61,643 bases of DNA, taken from the NCBI GenBank assembly GCA_964476625.1, contig CAYZBJ010000015.1, positions 1 through 61,643 of the forward strand, given 5' to 3'. The notes beneath the pieces were generated by a model. That model made no database searches and had not been told where the DNA came from. It saw only the letters and a list, made by a program, of their open reading frames with translations. Position 1 is the first letter of the stretch. Every line of letters starts with the position of its first letter. Shown here one piece after another: positions 9,695 to 17,569 of the stretch. Position numbers and translations under genes: made by a program. Origin of the DNA: JAMLIN01 sp964476625. GTDB lineage: Bacteria; Pseudomonadota; Gammaproteobacteria; Burkholderiales; Burkholderiaceae_E.

Positions 9695-10408
9695 GTGGCC
9701 AAAAGCTTCGGCATCAGCGACCTGGCGTCGCTCGGATTCGGGCAGGTCGGACAGCTGCTCGACACCATGGACATGATGAGCAAGACCTGGTCGGCCATGG
9801 CCCTGCCCGCCGCCATGAGTCCCACCCTGAGCATCGAAGAGCTCGACAAGCGGATCGGCGACCTGCGCGCGATCGAGCAGTGGCTCGCCCTCAACCAGAA
9901 CATGCTGCGCAGCACGATCCAGGGCCTCGAGGTCCAGCGCGGCACGATCGCGACCCTGCACTCCTTCGGCAAGGCCATGGGCTCGCCCGAAGCGGGCGCG
10001 CAGGCCTTCGACCCCGATCGGCTGGCGGCCTTGTTCGCGGCAATGCAGCAAACGGGCGCCCCGGCCGGCAACGATGGCCCGGCGCCATCGGGCGCCGAAG
10101 AGAACGCGCCGGCGGCGGCGGCCAGGACCAACCCGGCGCCGGACACGCCCCGCGGGGACAGCGCGCCCGCTGCGGGACAGGGCGATGCCACCCAGCTGGC
10201 CCAGGCCTGGTGGAACATGCTCAACGAGCAGTTCCAGCAGGTCACCAGTGCCGCCCTGGGCGGGATGGCGAGCGCCGGCGAAGCCGGCAAGGCCGCGCCG
10301 GATGCCGCGCCACCAGCCACCGGGGCGAAACCCGCCAGCCGGCGCGGCGCCGCGCCGGCGGCCCCGGCTGCCACGGGCGGGCGCAAGCGCGCCCGCCGGG
10401 CCACTTGA
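9695..10408 (+). CDS. phaM: PhaM-family polyhydroxyalkanoate granule protein
   Basis: A 237-residue protein with the PhaM core (about residues 40-95: PTLSIEELDKRIGDLRAIEQ, WLALNQNMLRSTIQGLEVQR, TIATLHSFGKAM). In Cupriavidus PhaM activates the PHB synthase PhaC1 and tethers granules to DNA. The middle is low-complexity Ala/Pro-rich, and the C-terminus ends in GGRKRARRAT, a basic tail fitting DNA contact. The start is GTG at 9695 after AGGAAAG. No phaC or phasin gene is nearby. The FIST-domain gene starts three bases after the stop codon, so the two are probably co-translated. Confidence 0.88.
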   Translation: MAKSFGISDLASLGFGQVGQLLDTMDMMSKTWSAMALPAAMSPTLSIEELDKRIGDLRAIEQWLALNQNMLRSTIQGLEVQRGTIATLHSFGKAMGSPEAGAQAFDPDRLAALFAAMQQTGAPAGNDGPAPSGAEENAPAAAARTNPAPDTPRGDSAPAAGQGDATQLAQAWWNMLNEQFQQVTSAALGGMASAGEAGKAAPDAAPPATGAKPASRRGAAPAAPAATGGRKRARRAT

Positions 10409-10410
10409 CG

Positions 10411-11571
10411 ATGCTGCGCGTCGCGGTCGGCCATGCGGTGCTCCCGGATGCCTGCGACGGCCTCGAGCAGGCCGTCGCCATGCTCGGCGAAACCGGCGCC
10501 GCGGCCGAGGATGCCGCGATGCCCGGGCTGCTCTACCTGTCGCCGGCGCTCGCGGGCCAGGCGGGACTGGCGCTCGCCCATGCGCGCGAGCTGCTGCCGA
10601 GGGTCGACTGGTATGGCGCGGTGGCGCCGGCGGTGTTCGGCGCCCCGGGCGAGCTCGAGCCGGACTCGCCAGCGCTCGTCGTCGCGCTGCTGCCCGTACC
10701 CGCCGGACAATGGCATGCCATCGCCCCGGGGCGTGCCCGCCGGGGCGTCTCGGGCAGCGCACTGCTGCATGTCGCGCCCGACCTCGACAACCTGAGCGAG
10801 CGGATCGACACTTGCGCGGCCCGCTTCGAGGGCATCGTCGGCGGCCTGATCTCGATCGACGAAGCCAGCGGCAAGTCCGTCCAGTTCGTGAACAACGGCG
10901 TGCTCGACAGCGCCTGCGCCGGCCTCGCGCTGGGCGGCGACGTCCGGATACGCTCCCGGCTGACCCAGGGCTGTCGGCCGCTCGCCCGCGAGCATGTGAT
11001 CTCGCACTGCACCTCGCACTACATCCAGACCCTCGACGGCGAACCGGCGCTCGACGTGCTGCTGTCCGACCTCGGGGTTCCCGAGGAGGTCCGCCGCTCG
11101 ACCGACGGCGACGAGATCCTGCGGGCGCTACCGGCGCACGAACTGCGCCGGGGCCTGCTGGTCGGCCTGTCGGATCAGTCCGAGCGCGGCCGGGTGGGCT
11201 TTGGCGACTACACCGTACGCCAGTTGGTCGGCATCGACCCGATGCACCGCATCCTCGCGATCGCCGCCACGCCGCGCAGCGGCGACCATGCGGTGTTCTG
11301 CACGCGCGACCTGCGCGCCGCCCACGCCGACCTGATCCGGATCTGCACCGAGTTGCGCGAGGAGGTCGAGAGCGAAGGGCTCACGGTGATCGGGGCCCAC
11401 TACGTGAGCTGCGCATCGCGCCCGGCCCTGTTCGGCTCGACCGCGGCCGAACTCGAGGTGCTGCGCCACAATCTCGGCGACATCCCCGTCTTCGGCTTCT
11501 TCGCCAACGGCGAGATCTCCGGCGGGCGGGTCCACGGCCACAGCGGCGTCCTGAGCCTGTTCGTGCGCTGA
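10411..11571 (+). CDS. FIST N/C-domain protein
   Basis: A 386-residue FIST-domain protein, a putative small-ligand sensory module. The N-terminal half contains the FIST N core (DNLSERIDTCAARFEGIVGG). The C-terminal half ends with the typical FIST C motif VFGFFANGEISGGRVHGHSGVLSLF. There is no signal peptide, membrane segment or output domain, so if it senses something it must act through a partner. It begins two bases after the phaM stop codon and is likely in the same transcript. Substrate and partner cannot be told from sequence. Confidence 0.85.
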   Translation: MLRVAVGHAVLPDACDGLEQAVAMLGETGAAAEDAAMPGLLYLSPALAGQAGLALAHARELLPRVDWYGAVAPAVFGAPGELEPDSPALVVALLPVPAGQWHAIAPGRARRGVSGSALLHVAPDLDNLSERIDTCAARFEGIVGGLISIDEASGKSVQFVNNGVLDSACAGLALGGDVRIRSRLTQGCRPLAREHVISHCTSHYIQTLDGEPALDVLLSDLGVPEEVRRSTDGDEILRALPAHELRRGLLVGLSDQSERGRVGFGDYTVRQLVGIDPMHRILAIAATPRSGDHAVFCTRDLRAAHADLIRICTELREEVESEGLTVIGAHYVSCASRPALFGSTAAELEVLRHNLGDIPVFGFFANGEISGGRVHGHSGVLSLFVR

Positions 11572-11609
11572 GAATGGCATACTGAGCCGATGCATCCGAC
11601 CAGTCCTCC

Positions 11610-12095
11610 ATGACCAGCGCATTCGTCCCCTTCGAGCGCAAGATCATCGATCCGGCGCACATCGGAGCCCTGCTCGCCGACCTCCCCCGGCCCCTGGTGT
11701 TCACCAACGGGGTCTTCGACATCCTGCACCGGGGCCACGTCACCTACCTTGCCGAAGCCCGCGCCCTCGGCGCCTGCCTCGTGGTCGCGATCAACAGCGA
11801 CGCATCGGTGCGACGCCTCGGCAAGGATCCCGACCGCCCGATCAATGCACTGGCCGACCGGCTGGCGGTGATCGCCGCGCTCGAGTCGGTCCAGTGCGTC
11901 ACCTGGTTCGAGGACGACACCCCGCTCGCGCTCATCAAGGACATCGAGCCGGAAGTGCTGGTCAAGGGCGGCGACTGGCCGATCGAGCAGATCGTCGGCG
12001 CCGACGAAGTCCGCGCCCGGGGCGGCAGCGTCCACTCGATTCCGTTTCGCTACGAACGCTCGACGACCGAGCTGCTCGGCCGCATCCGCAGCTAG
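11610..12095 (+). CDS. hldE: D-glycero-beta-D-manno-heptose 1-phosphate adenylyltransferase
   Basis: The stand-alone C-terminal half of HldE (also called RfaE2 or HldC), 161 residues. It adenylates heptose 1-phosphate to ADP-heptose for the lipopolysaccharide inner core. The nucleotidyltransferase motif is FTNGVFDILHRGHVTYL with HxGH at His40-His43, and later blocks are VAINSDASVRRLGKDPDRPIN and PEVLVKGGDWP. The kinase half is not in the window. The ribosome site is weak. A seven-codon mini-frame (11590-11613, MHPTSPP) ends in ATGA over the start, which may couple translation. The gene at 33801 encodes a phosphoheptose isomerase-like protein. Confidence 0.94.
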   Translation: MTSAFVPFERKIIDPAHIGALLADLPRPLVFTNGVFDILHRGHVTYLAEARALGACLVVAINSDASVRRLGKDPDRPINALADRLAVIAALESVQCVTWFEDDTPLALIKDIEPEVLVKGGDWPIEQIVGADEVRARGGSVHSIPFRYERSTTELLGRIRS

Positions 12096-12136
12096 GGTCG
12101 CTGGTCGGGCGGCTCAGTCCCGGGGGAAGGGCCGCG

Positions 12137-13456
12137 TCAGCGGCAGCGGGCCAGCTGTACGCCCAGCAGGTTCACCATGGCGCGCATCTGCGCCTCGTCG
12201 AGCCGGTCCTCCGGGCCGCGCACCCGCAGGGTGATCCGCGTCGCCGCCGGGTTCACGAAGCCGACCTCGGCATCCTCGACGCCGCGCGCGCGCAGCCGCT
12301 CGAGCAGGAGCTCGACGCTGTCCATCCGGTTGAACACCCCGAGCGAGACGGCGAAACGATAGGTACCGTCCAGAATCAGGTAGATGTCGCGCACCCCCTG
12401 TTCGCGCAGCTGCTCGATCCGCGCCTGGGCCAGTTCGGCCGATTCGAACGGGGGCAGGAAGACGATGTAGCCGCTGCGGTTCTCGGTGCTGAAATCCTCG
12501 ATGCTGGTCGCGCCCATTTCCTCGAGCTGGGTGCGAGCCGCTTCGGCCCGCACGCGGTCGAGGCCGCGCAGGTCGAAGCAGGCCGGTGTCGCCGTGGCCG
12601 CGCTGGCGAGCGGAGGCCAGAGCCCGGTCTCGACGTTGGCCGGCAGCGGGGGCGCGGGCGGGCTCGAGCCCGCCGCCGGATCCTGCCCGGTGGTCGCGCC
12701 CGCGGCAGGAGCGCCCTGACCGCGCTCGCTCGCGAGCGCGTCGGTCAGCGGCGGCTCGGCCAGCCCGAACGGAACCGCGGGGGCTGCGGTCGGTTGCGGC
12801 GCCGATGCGCCATTCGCCGACGACGTATCCGGCGCGGGCGGTGGCGAGAATGCCGGCGTCACCGCGGTGTCCGCGGCGGCCGAGCCGGCCATNNNNNNNN
12901 NNCAGCCCCGGAAGGCGCCGACGCCGACCGAGTCGATCGTCGACGGCGACGGCAGCCCCGGACCCGGACTACCCGCGCCGTTGCCACGTGCGCCGTTGCC
13001 GCCTGTGCCGTTGCTGCCCGCGCTGCTGCTCTCCGCGCGGTCGCTGTCAGCACCGCGGGCCCGGCCGCCGCCCGTCTCGCCACCATCCTCGCCACGGTCG
13101 CGGTCGCGGTCGCGGTCGCCGTCGCCGGCATTCGTGCTCCGCGACGAAGCCCGGGCGGACGGGGGCGATTCGCCGCGCGGGGCCGCCGCCGCGCGTTGGG
13201 GAGGAGCCGGTCGCGCGGGACTCGCTGCAGGCCGGGCCGGCGCGCCGGTCGACTCGTCGGATTCGACGCGGCCGGCCACCGCCCGCTCCGTCCTGGCGCT
13301 ATCGCCCGGTCCCAGGACACGCAGGCGATCGGGCCCGACCTGGCGGCCCATGCGCTCCGGCTGGCGAACATCGCCGATGATCGGGGTGAGCCAGCCCTGC
13401 CCCCAGGCAAAGGCGAGCAGGTTGGCCGCAACCAGCAACAGCAAGGCCACGCGCAT
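12137..13456 (-). CDS. SPOR-domain membrane protein (contains scaffold gap)
   Basis: A membrane-anchored SPOR protein of about 439 residues. The start MRVALLLLVAANLLAFAWGQGW is one transmembrane anchor with the Trp-rich exit seen in SPOR proteins that follow birA/coaX in betaproteobacteria. A long low-complexity linker contains a DRDRDRDRG run (from tandem GGTCGC units at 13096-13119) and GNGARGNGAG repeats. The C-terminal part (about 340-439) is the likely SPOR domain, binding denuded peptidoglycan at the septum. Ten N at 12893-12902 interrupt the linker; the frame stays open across them, but the true spacing is unknown. It lies 13 bases after birA in the same direction. Confidence 0.82.
   Translation of the reverse strand: MRVALLLLVAANLLAFAWGQGWLTPIIGDVRQPERMGRQVGPDRLRVLGPGDSARTERAVAGRVESDESTGAPARPAASPARPAPPQRAAAAPRGESPPSARASSRSTNAGDGDRDRDRDRGEDGGETGGGRARGADSDRAESSSAGSNGTGGNGARGNGAGSPGPGLPSPSTIDSVGVGAFRGXXXXMAGSAAADTAVTPAFSPPPAPDTSSANGASAPQPTAAPAVPFGLAEPPLTDALASERGQGAPAAGATTGQDPAAGSSPPAPPLPANVETGLWPPLASAATATPACFDLRGLDRVRAEAARTQLEEMGATSIEDFSTENRSGYIVFLPPFESAELAQARIEQLREQGVRDIYLILDGTYRFAVSLGVFNRMDSVELLLERLRARGVEDAEVGFVNPAATRITLRVRGPEDRLDEAQMRAMVNLLGVQLARCR
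12893..12902. other. Ten-N assembly gap in the SPOR-protein linker
   Basis: Exactly ten N, next to low-complexity repeats. The first ten bases to the right (CAGCCCCGGA, 12903-12912) recur at 12953-12962, so the sequence adjoining the gap should be treated with caution. Confidence 0.9.
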
Positions 13457-13469
13457 CGCGCCCCCCTTC

Positions 13470-14279
13470 TCAGCCGGCGGCATCGAAACGCAGGGATACT
13501 TCGCCGATGGCATAGGCGCGCTCGCCCTGCGCGTCACGGATGAGCAGGGCGCCTTGCGGATCGATGCCCAGCGCCGTGCCGCGAGCGATCTCGCGGGCCG
13601 AGTCGCGCAGGACGATCGATCGCCCCGCCACCGCATCGAAGTGCCGCCAGCGTTCCGCGAATCGGCCAAGGCCCTCGGCGACGAAGTCCTCGAAGGCGAC
13701 GCAGACGCCGAGGGCGCATGCGCGCATCAGGTCGCCGGCGTCGACCGGCGCGCCACCGTCGAACAGGCCCACCGGCATGAGGGCGCCCGCGCGCTGCGCA
13801 TCATCGTCGACCGGCGGCGGCGCCAGCAGGTTCAGGCCGATGCCGACGACCACCCGCTCGATGCCGTTCTCGCGCCGGGTCTCGACGAGGATGCCGCCGG
13901 CCTTGCCATGATCGCGCACGAGATCGTTGGGCCATTTCAGGCGGATGTCCGGGACCAGGCCGACGATCGACTCGGCGAGCGCAACGCCGACCGCGAGCGA
14001 AAAGCCCGCGAGCGGCGCATCGCCGCTGCCGACACGGCGCTCGAGCGCCAGCGAGAAGGTCAGCGCGCCTTGCGGATCGGAGACCCAGCGTCGGCCCCGC
14101 CGACCGCGGCCGGCCACCTGGCGATCGGCGCGCAGCACGATCGGGCCCTGCGGCGCGGTGCTGAAACCCCCGGCGAGCAGTGCATCGTTGGTCGAGCCGA
14201 TCTCGGCCACATGGCGCCACTCGATTCCCGACACTCTCCCCACCCCGTCGTCCGGCGAAACGTCGATTGTGGTGTTCAC
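13470..14279 (-). CDS. birA: Biotin--[acetyl-CoA-carboxylase] ligase (no HTH domain)
   Basis: Biotin protein ligase activates biotin to biotinyl-AMP and transfers it to the lysine of the carboxyl carrier protein. The 269-residue protein has the biotin-binding loop GRGRRGR at 57-63, the STND motif near 29, and KWPNDLV...KAGGILVET. The small C-terminal domain (GTALGIDPQGALLIRDAQGE) is present. The N-terminal DNA-binding wing of bifunctional BirA is absent, so it cannot be the biotin repressor. The type III pantothenate kinase gene (coaX) that often sits between birA and the SPOR gene in related genomes is not here. It is divergent from the VanZ-like gene. Confidence 0.94.
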   Translation of the reverse strand: MNTTIDVSPDDGVGRVSGIEWRHVAEIGSTNDALLAGGFSTAPQGPIVLRADRQVAGRGRRGRRWVSDPQGALTFSLALERRVGSGDAPLAGFSLAVGVALAESIVGLVPDIRLKWPNDLVRDHGKAGGILVETRRENGIERVVVGIGLNLLAPPPVDDDAQRAGALMPVGLFDGGAPVDAGDLMRACALGVCVAFEDFVAEGLGRFAERWRHFDAVAGRSIVLRDSAREIARGTALGIDPQGALLIRDAQGERAYAIGEVSLRFDAAG

Positions 14280-14340
14280 CGCGGAATCATATCCTGTCGC
14301 CGTTCATGTCCAACATCCGGGCGCAGTCGGCCCGCCCATC

Positions 14341-15453
14341 TTGACCCCGCGCCATCGGTCCCCACGACGCCCGGCCGGCCTCGCGATCCTGGCACTGGCC
14401 GTTGTCGCGGCCATCGTCTATGCCACCCTCTACCCGTTTTCGGGGTGGCGGCCATGGTCCTCGCTCGCGGCCGTCGGGTTCGGCTTCGTCTTCGAACCCT
14501 GGCCGCGCTACTGGACGCGCTTCGACCTCGCGCTCAACGTCGCGATGTACCTGCCGCTCGGCATCCTGCTCGCCATGCTGCTGCACAGGCGCCTGCCGGC
14601 CTGGCTGGCGGCCGCGCTCGCCCTGCTGGCCGCCACCGTGCTTTCGCTGCTGCTCGAATGGCTGCAGACCCTGCTGCCCGGCCGCGTGCCCTCGCGGCTG
14701 GACTGGGTGGCGAACACCGCGGGCGCACTCGCCGGCATCGTACTGGCGCTGGGCCTCGAGCGCTTCGCCGCCGCGGGCTGGGGCCGCTGGACCACGGCCA
14801 ACCGCCATCGGCTGCCTTTCGACGAGGGCACCGGGCTCGGCCTCGTCCTCCTGCTCACCTGGCTGGTCGCACAGGCGGCGCCACAAGTCATCGGCTTCGG
14901 CACCGGCCGGCTCGGCGACGCCGCCTTCGCGGCGATCGGCATCGAGCCGGCGGCCATCGACGCATGGCGACTGTCGCCGAGCCTCGCGCGGCTCGCCGAA
15001 GGGCTCGGCGTATTCCTGACGGTGATCGCGATCGGCGCGCTGGTGCGCGCCATCGCGCGGCCCGGCGCACGATGGTTCGCGATGACGGTCGCCTGCCTGT
15101 TCGCCGCGGCAGCGGCGCGAGCGGCCGGCGCCTACTGGCTGCCGGGCACGCAAGCGCCCTTCGGCTGGCTGTCGGCCGCGCCCCAGGGGGGTCTCCTCGT
15201 TTCCCTGCCCGCATTGCTCGCCTGCGGATGGCTCACGCGCCGCCAGGTCGTCGGCATCGGACTCGTCGCGCTCGTCGCCGCCACGGCGCTGCACAACCTG
15301 ACGCCGGCGAACGACTACCTGCGCACCATGATGGCGGCCGCCGACCAGGGCGAGTGGGCGAACATCACCGCGCTGATCGCCGCAATCGGATTCGCATGGC
15401 CCTATGCCGCGATCGCCTTCCTCGCCGCGCGACTGTCGACGCGCCGACTATAA
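14341..15453 (+). CDS. VanZ-like multi-pass membrane protein
   Basis: A predicted inner-membrane protein of 370 residues with about eight hydrophobic segments. The first part (about 25-140) matches the VanZ fold: YATLYPFSGWRPW, DLALNVAMYLPLGILLAMLL, EWLQTLLPGRVPSRLDWVANTAGALAG. VanZ itself confers low-level teicoplanin resistance, but most proteins with this domain have no known role. A TTG at 14341 is the best start; no ATG or GTG fits between the birA start and the first transmembrane segment. The C-terminal 200 residues add further membrane segments of unknown relation. Confident on family, less on the start. Confidence 0.8.
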   Translation: MTPRHRSPRRPAGLAILALAVVAAIVYATLYPFSGWRPWSSLAAVGFGFVFEPWPRYWTRFDLALNVAMYLPLGILLAMLLHRRLPAWLAAALALLAATVLSLLLEWLQTLLPGRVPSRLDWVANTAGALAGIVLALGLERFAAAGWGRWTTANRHRLPFDEGTGLGLVLLLTWLVAQAAPQVIGFGTGRLGDAAFAAIGIEPAAIDAWRLSPSLARLAEGLGVFLTVIAIGALVRAIARPGARWFAMTVACLFAAAAARAAGAYWLPGTQAPFGWLSAAPQGGLLVSLPALLACGWLTRRQVVGIGLVALVAATALHNLTPANDYLRTMMAAADQGEWANITALIAAIGFAWPYAAIAFLAARLSTRRL

Positions 15454-15548
15454 TCGACGCGCGATGAGCGCCTTCGCGCGGCCGCCCGAAGGCGGCATCC
15501 TTCCCCGGGAGGATGTCGCGCTTCGCGATAGGGAGGGAGGGCAGTCCA

Positions 15549-15863
15549 CTGAGCTACTACGAGCGCCACATCTTCTTCTGCGTCAACCAGCGCGACGATG
15601 ACACGCGCCCCTGCTGTGCCGGCGCGGGCTCCGCGGACCTGCAGGCATACGCCAAGCAACGCTGCAAGGAGCTCGGCCTGCTCGGCGCCGGCAAGCTGCG
15701 CGTCAACAAGTCGGGCTGCCTCGACCGCTGCGAACTCGGCCCGGTGGCCGTGGTCTATCCGGAAGGCGTCTGGTACCGGGTCTTCGACCGGCAGGACATC
15801 GACGACATCGTCGAGTCCCATCTCGTCGGCGGCGAACCGGTCGAACGCCTGCGACTCGAATGA
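15549..15863 (+). CDS. Thioredoxin-fold [2Fe-2S] ferredoxin (probable CTG start)
   Basis: A 104-residue electron carrier of the thioredoxin-like ferredoxin family. The cysteines are in FFCVNQRDD, RPCCAGAG, KSGCLDRCELGP. Homologues start M-S-Y-Y-x-x-H; here the codon before SYYERH is CTG at 15549, with GGAGG exactly eight bases upstream. The only upstream in-frame ATG (15513) has its GGGAGG directly abutting the codon, too close to work, and would add 12 unconserved residues. I therefore favour a CTG start. The gene overlaps the next by four bases (ATGA). Confidence 0.85.
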   Translation: MSYYERHIFFCVNQRDDDTRPCCAGAGSADLQAYAKQRCKELGLLGAGKLRVNKSGCLDRCELGPVAVVYPEGVWYRVFDRQDIDDIVESHLVGGEPVERLRLE

Positions 15864-16531
15864 ACGCCGCCACCGAAACGGTGGCCATCGCCGGCCCGGC
15901 CGGCCGCATATCGACCGCGTACGACGCACCCGCCGGCCCGCCACGCGGCATTGCGGTGATCGCGCATCCGCACCCCTTGTACGGCGGCACCCGCGACAAC
16001 AAGGTGGTGCAGACCCTGGCCCGCGCGCTCCTTGCCGAAGGCTATGCCTGCTGGCGGCCGGACTTCCGCGGCGTCGGTGAATCCGAGGGTGCGCATGACG
16101 ACGGCAACGGCGAGACCGAGGACCTGCTCGCGGTCGTGACCCATGCGCGCGCCGCCGCCGGCGACCATCTCCCGCTCGTGCTGGGGGGCTTCTCCTTCGG
16201 CTCCTTCGTGCAGGCGCGGGTAGCGCAACGCCTGGCGCAGGAGAACCGGCCCGCCGACCGGATGGTCCTCGTCGGCGTGGCCGCCTCGCGCTTCACGGTC
16301 GAGCCGGTGCCCGCCGAAAGCCTGGTGATCCACGGCGAGGTCGACGACGTCGTGCCGCTCGCCGCGGTGTTCGACTGGGCGCGGCCGCTGGAACTGCCGG
16401 TCGTGGTCGTCCCGGGTACCGGCCACTTCTTCCATGGACGCCTCGGCCTACTCAAGCGACTCGTGCGCGAGTCGATCGCGGGCTCGCCACCGGGCGCTGG
16501 CGCAACCGACGACCCGGCCGGGGAGCACTGA
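15860..16531 (+). CDS. Alpha/beta hydrolase (YpfH/UPF0227-like serine hydrolase)
   Basis: A cytosolic serine hydrolase of 223 residues. The oxyanion region is VIAHPHPLYGGTRDN, the nucleophile Ser112 lies in GGFSFGSF, an acid is in VIHGEVDDVVP and the histidine in GTGHFFHGRL, giving a complete triad. The HPHPLYGG(T/S)xxNKVV motif places it with a common proteobacterial family of unknown substrate. It overlaps the ferredoxin gene before it and the gene after it by a few bases, so the four genes 15549-17507 are translated as one unit. Confidence 0.88.
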   Translation: MNAATETVAIAGPAGRISTAYDAPAGPPRGIAVIAHPHPLYGGTRDNKVVQTLARALLAEGYACWRPDFRGVGESEGAHDDGNGETEDLLAVVTHARAAAGDHLPLVLGGFSFGSFVQARVAQRLAQENRPADRMVLVGVAASRFTVEPVPAESLVIHGEVDDVVPLAAVFDWARPLELPVVVVPGTGHFFHGRLGLLKRLVRESIAGSPPGAGATDDPAGEH

Positions 16532-16995
16532 TGGACACCGTCGATGATCGTCCGGTGCGCACCGTCCTCGGCACGGCCGAACTGCGTACCGGCCGCGCAG
16601 GCCTGTCGGCGCGCCAGCGGCAGATCCTCATCCTGTGCGACGGCCGACGGCCGACCCGGGCGTTGGCGCGCTGCTTCCCGGAACCCGGCTTCGGCGAGGA
16701 ACTCGCCGCGCTCGAGGCGCTCGGCTTCGTGCGCCAGTCCTCGCCGCCGGTGGTACCTGCCGACGGTTTCGCCAGTGCTGCCGAGGACGCCGCACTCGGC
16801 ACCCTGCGCCGGCGACTGGTGCAGGCCTGCGCCGACGCGCTCGGTGAAGCCGGCGAGGCCTTCGTCGAGCGCATCGGCCGCGCCCGGTCGCGCGCCGAAC
16901 TGCGCCGCCTGGTGCCGGCCATGATGGCCGCGGTGGCCGCGACTCGCGGCGACGACAGCGCCCAGGCGCTGCGTCATCGGATCGAACCGCTATGA
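16531..16995 (+). CDS. Hypothetical protein, paralogue of the following gene
   Basis: A 154-residue protein I do not recognise. The N-terminal half resembles a small winged-helix-like module, LSARQRQILILCDGRRPTRA followed by ELAALEALGFV. The C-terminal half (about 95-154) is helical, Ala/Arg-rich and ends in RHRIEPL. The same layout recurs in the next gene (LLTLIDGQRSLADLPRF..., ending VKPLF), so the two look like a diverged tandem duplication. The ATG shares one base with the hydrolase stop codon. No signal peptide, transmembrane segment or catalytic motif is seen. Confidence 0.8.
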   Translation: MDTVDDRPVRTVLGTAELRTGRAGLSARQRQILILCDGRRPTRALARCFPEPGFGEELAALEALGFVRQSSPPVVPADGFASAAEDAALGTLRRRLVQACADALGEAGEAFVERIGRARSRAELRRLVPAMMAAVAATRGDDSAQALRHRIEPL

Positions 16996-17507
16996 GCGTC
17001 CAGCCCGCCCCCGACGACTTCGACGAGCTGACGGTATTCGAGCGCACCGAGACAGGCGACGCCGCGCTCGCCGCGCCGCCGCCCGGGCTCGATCGGGCGA
17101 GCCTGCGCCTGCTCACCCTGATCGACGGCCAGCGCAGCCTCGCCGACCTGCCCCGCTTCGCCCGCGCCGGCGAACTCGACCGCATCGTCGGGATGCTGCG
17201 CGAGCGCGGCCTGGTCGCGCAGCGCGGCCAGGCCGACCTGCCCGACGCACAGGCGCGCCAGCAACAACTCGCCAGCGAGCGTGCGATGCTCGAACGGATG
17301 AAGGGCGAACTGCGCGGCGTCTTCAATCGTGAACTCGGCCACGCGGGTGCGGTATGGGAGGCCCGGGTCGAGGACTGCGTCAGCATCGAGGTCCTGCGCC
17401 AGGTGCTGCGCGAAGCGATCGACGTCCTCTATTTCCGCGGCGGCGGCGAACCGGCCCGGCGAGTGGTGGCCCTGGTCAAGCCGCTGTTTCGCCAGCCGCC
17501 GTCCTGA
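16992..17507 (+). CDS. Hypothetical protein, paralogue of the preceding gene
   Basis: A 171-residue protein of unknown function. The segment LRLLTLIDGQRSLADLPRFA then ELDRIVGMLRERGLV matches the DG-R-L pattern of the previous protein. The C-terminal half contains LGHAGAVWEARVEDCVSIEV, comparable with LGEAGEAFVERIGRARSRAE in its neighbour. The region between (QARQQQLASERAMLERMKGEL) is probably a helix or coiled coil absent from the shorter paralogue. It overlaps the preceding gene by four bases. A separate promoter for dacC lies just downstream, so this is likely the last gene of its operon. Confidence 0.8.
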   Translation: MSVQPAPDDFDELTVFERTETGDAALAAPPPGLDRASLRLLTLIDGQRSLADLPRFARAGELDRIVGMLRERGLVAQRGQADLPDAQARQQQLASERAMLERMKGELRGVFNRELGHAGAVWEARVEDCVSIEVLRQVLREAIDVLYFRGGGEPARRVVALVKPLFRQPPS

Positions 17508-17541
17508 GCGCGGCTTCCGAGCCCTCGCTGGCGGACACCCC

Positions 17542-17547
17542 TATAAT
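17542..17547 (+). promoter_or_regulatory. Probable -10 element upstream of dacC
   Basis: A perfect TATAAT, rare in such GC-rich DNA, 23 bases before the dacC start and followed by an AGAGGAG ribosome site. I see no good -35 box at 16-18 bases. Confidence 0.6.
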
Positions 17548-17569
17548 GCGAGGTTTTAGAGGAGCATTG

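Noticed and set aside
13096..13119. Tandem GGTCGC units considered as a CRISPR or regulatory repeat
   Set aside because: They are contiguous hexamers inside a coding linker (Asp-Arg repeats) with no spacers.
15464..15601. Short frame MSAFARPPEGGILPRED... before the ferredoxin
   Set aside because: It overlaps the ferredoxin in another frame, has no ribosome site, and no recognisable sequence.
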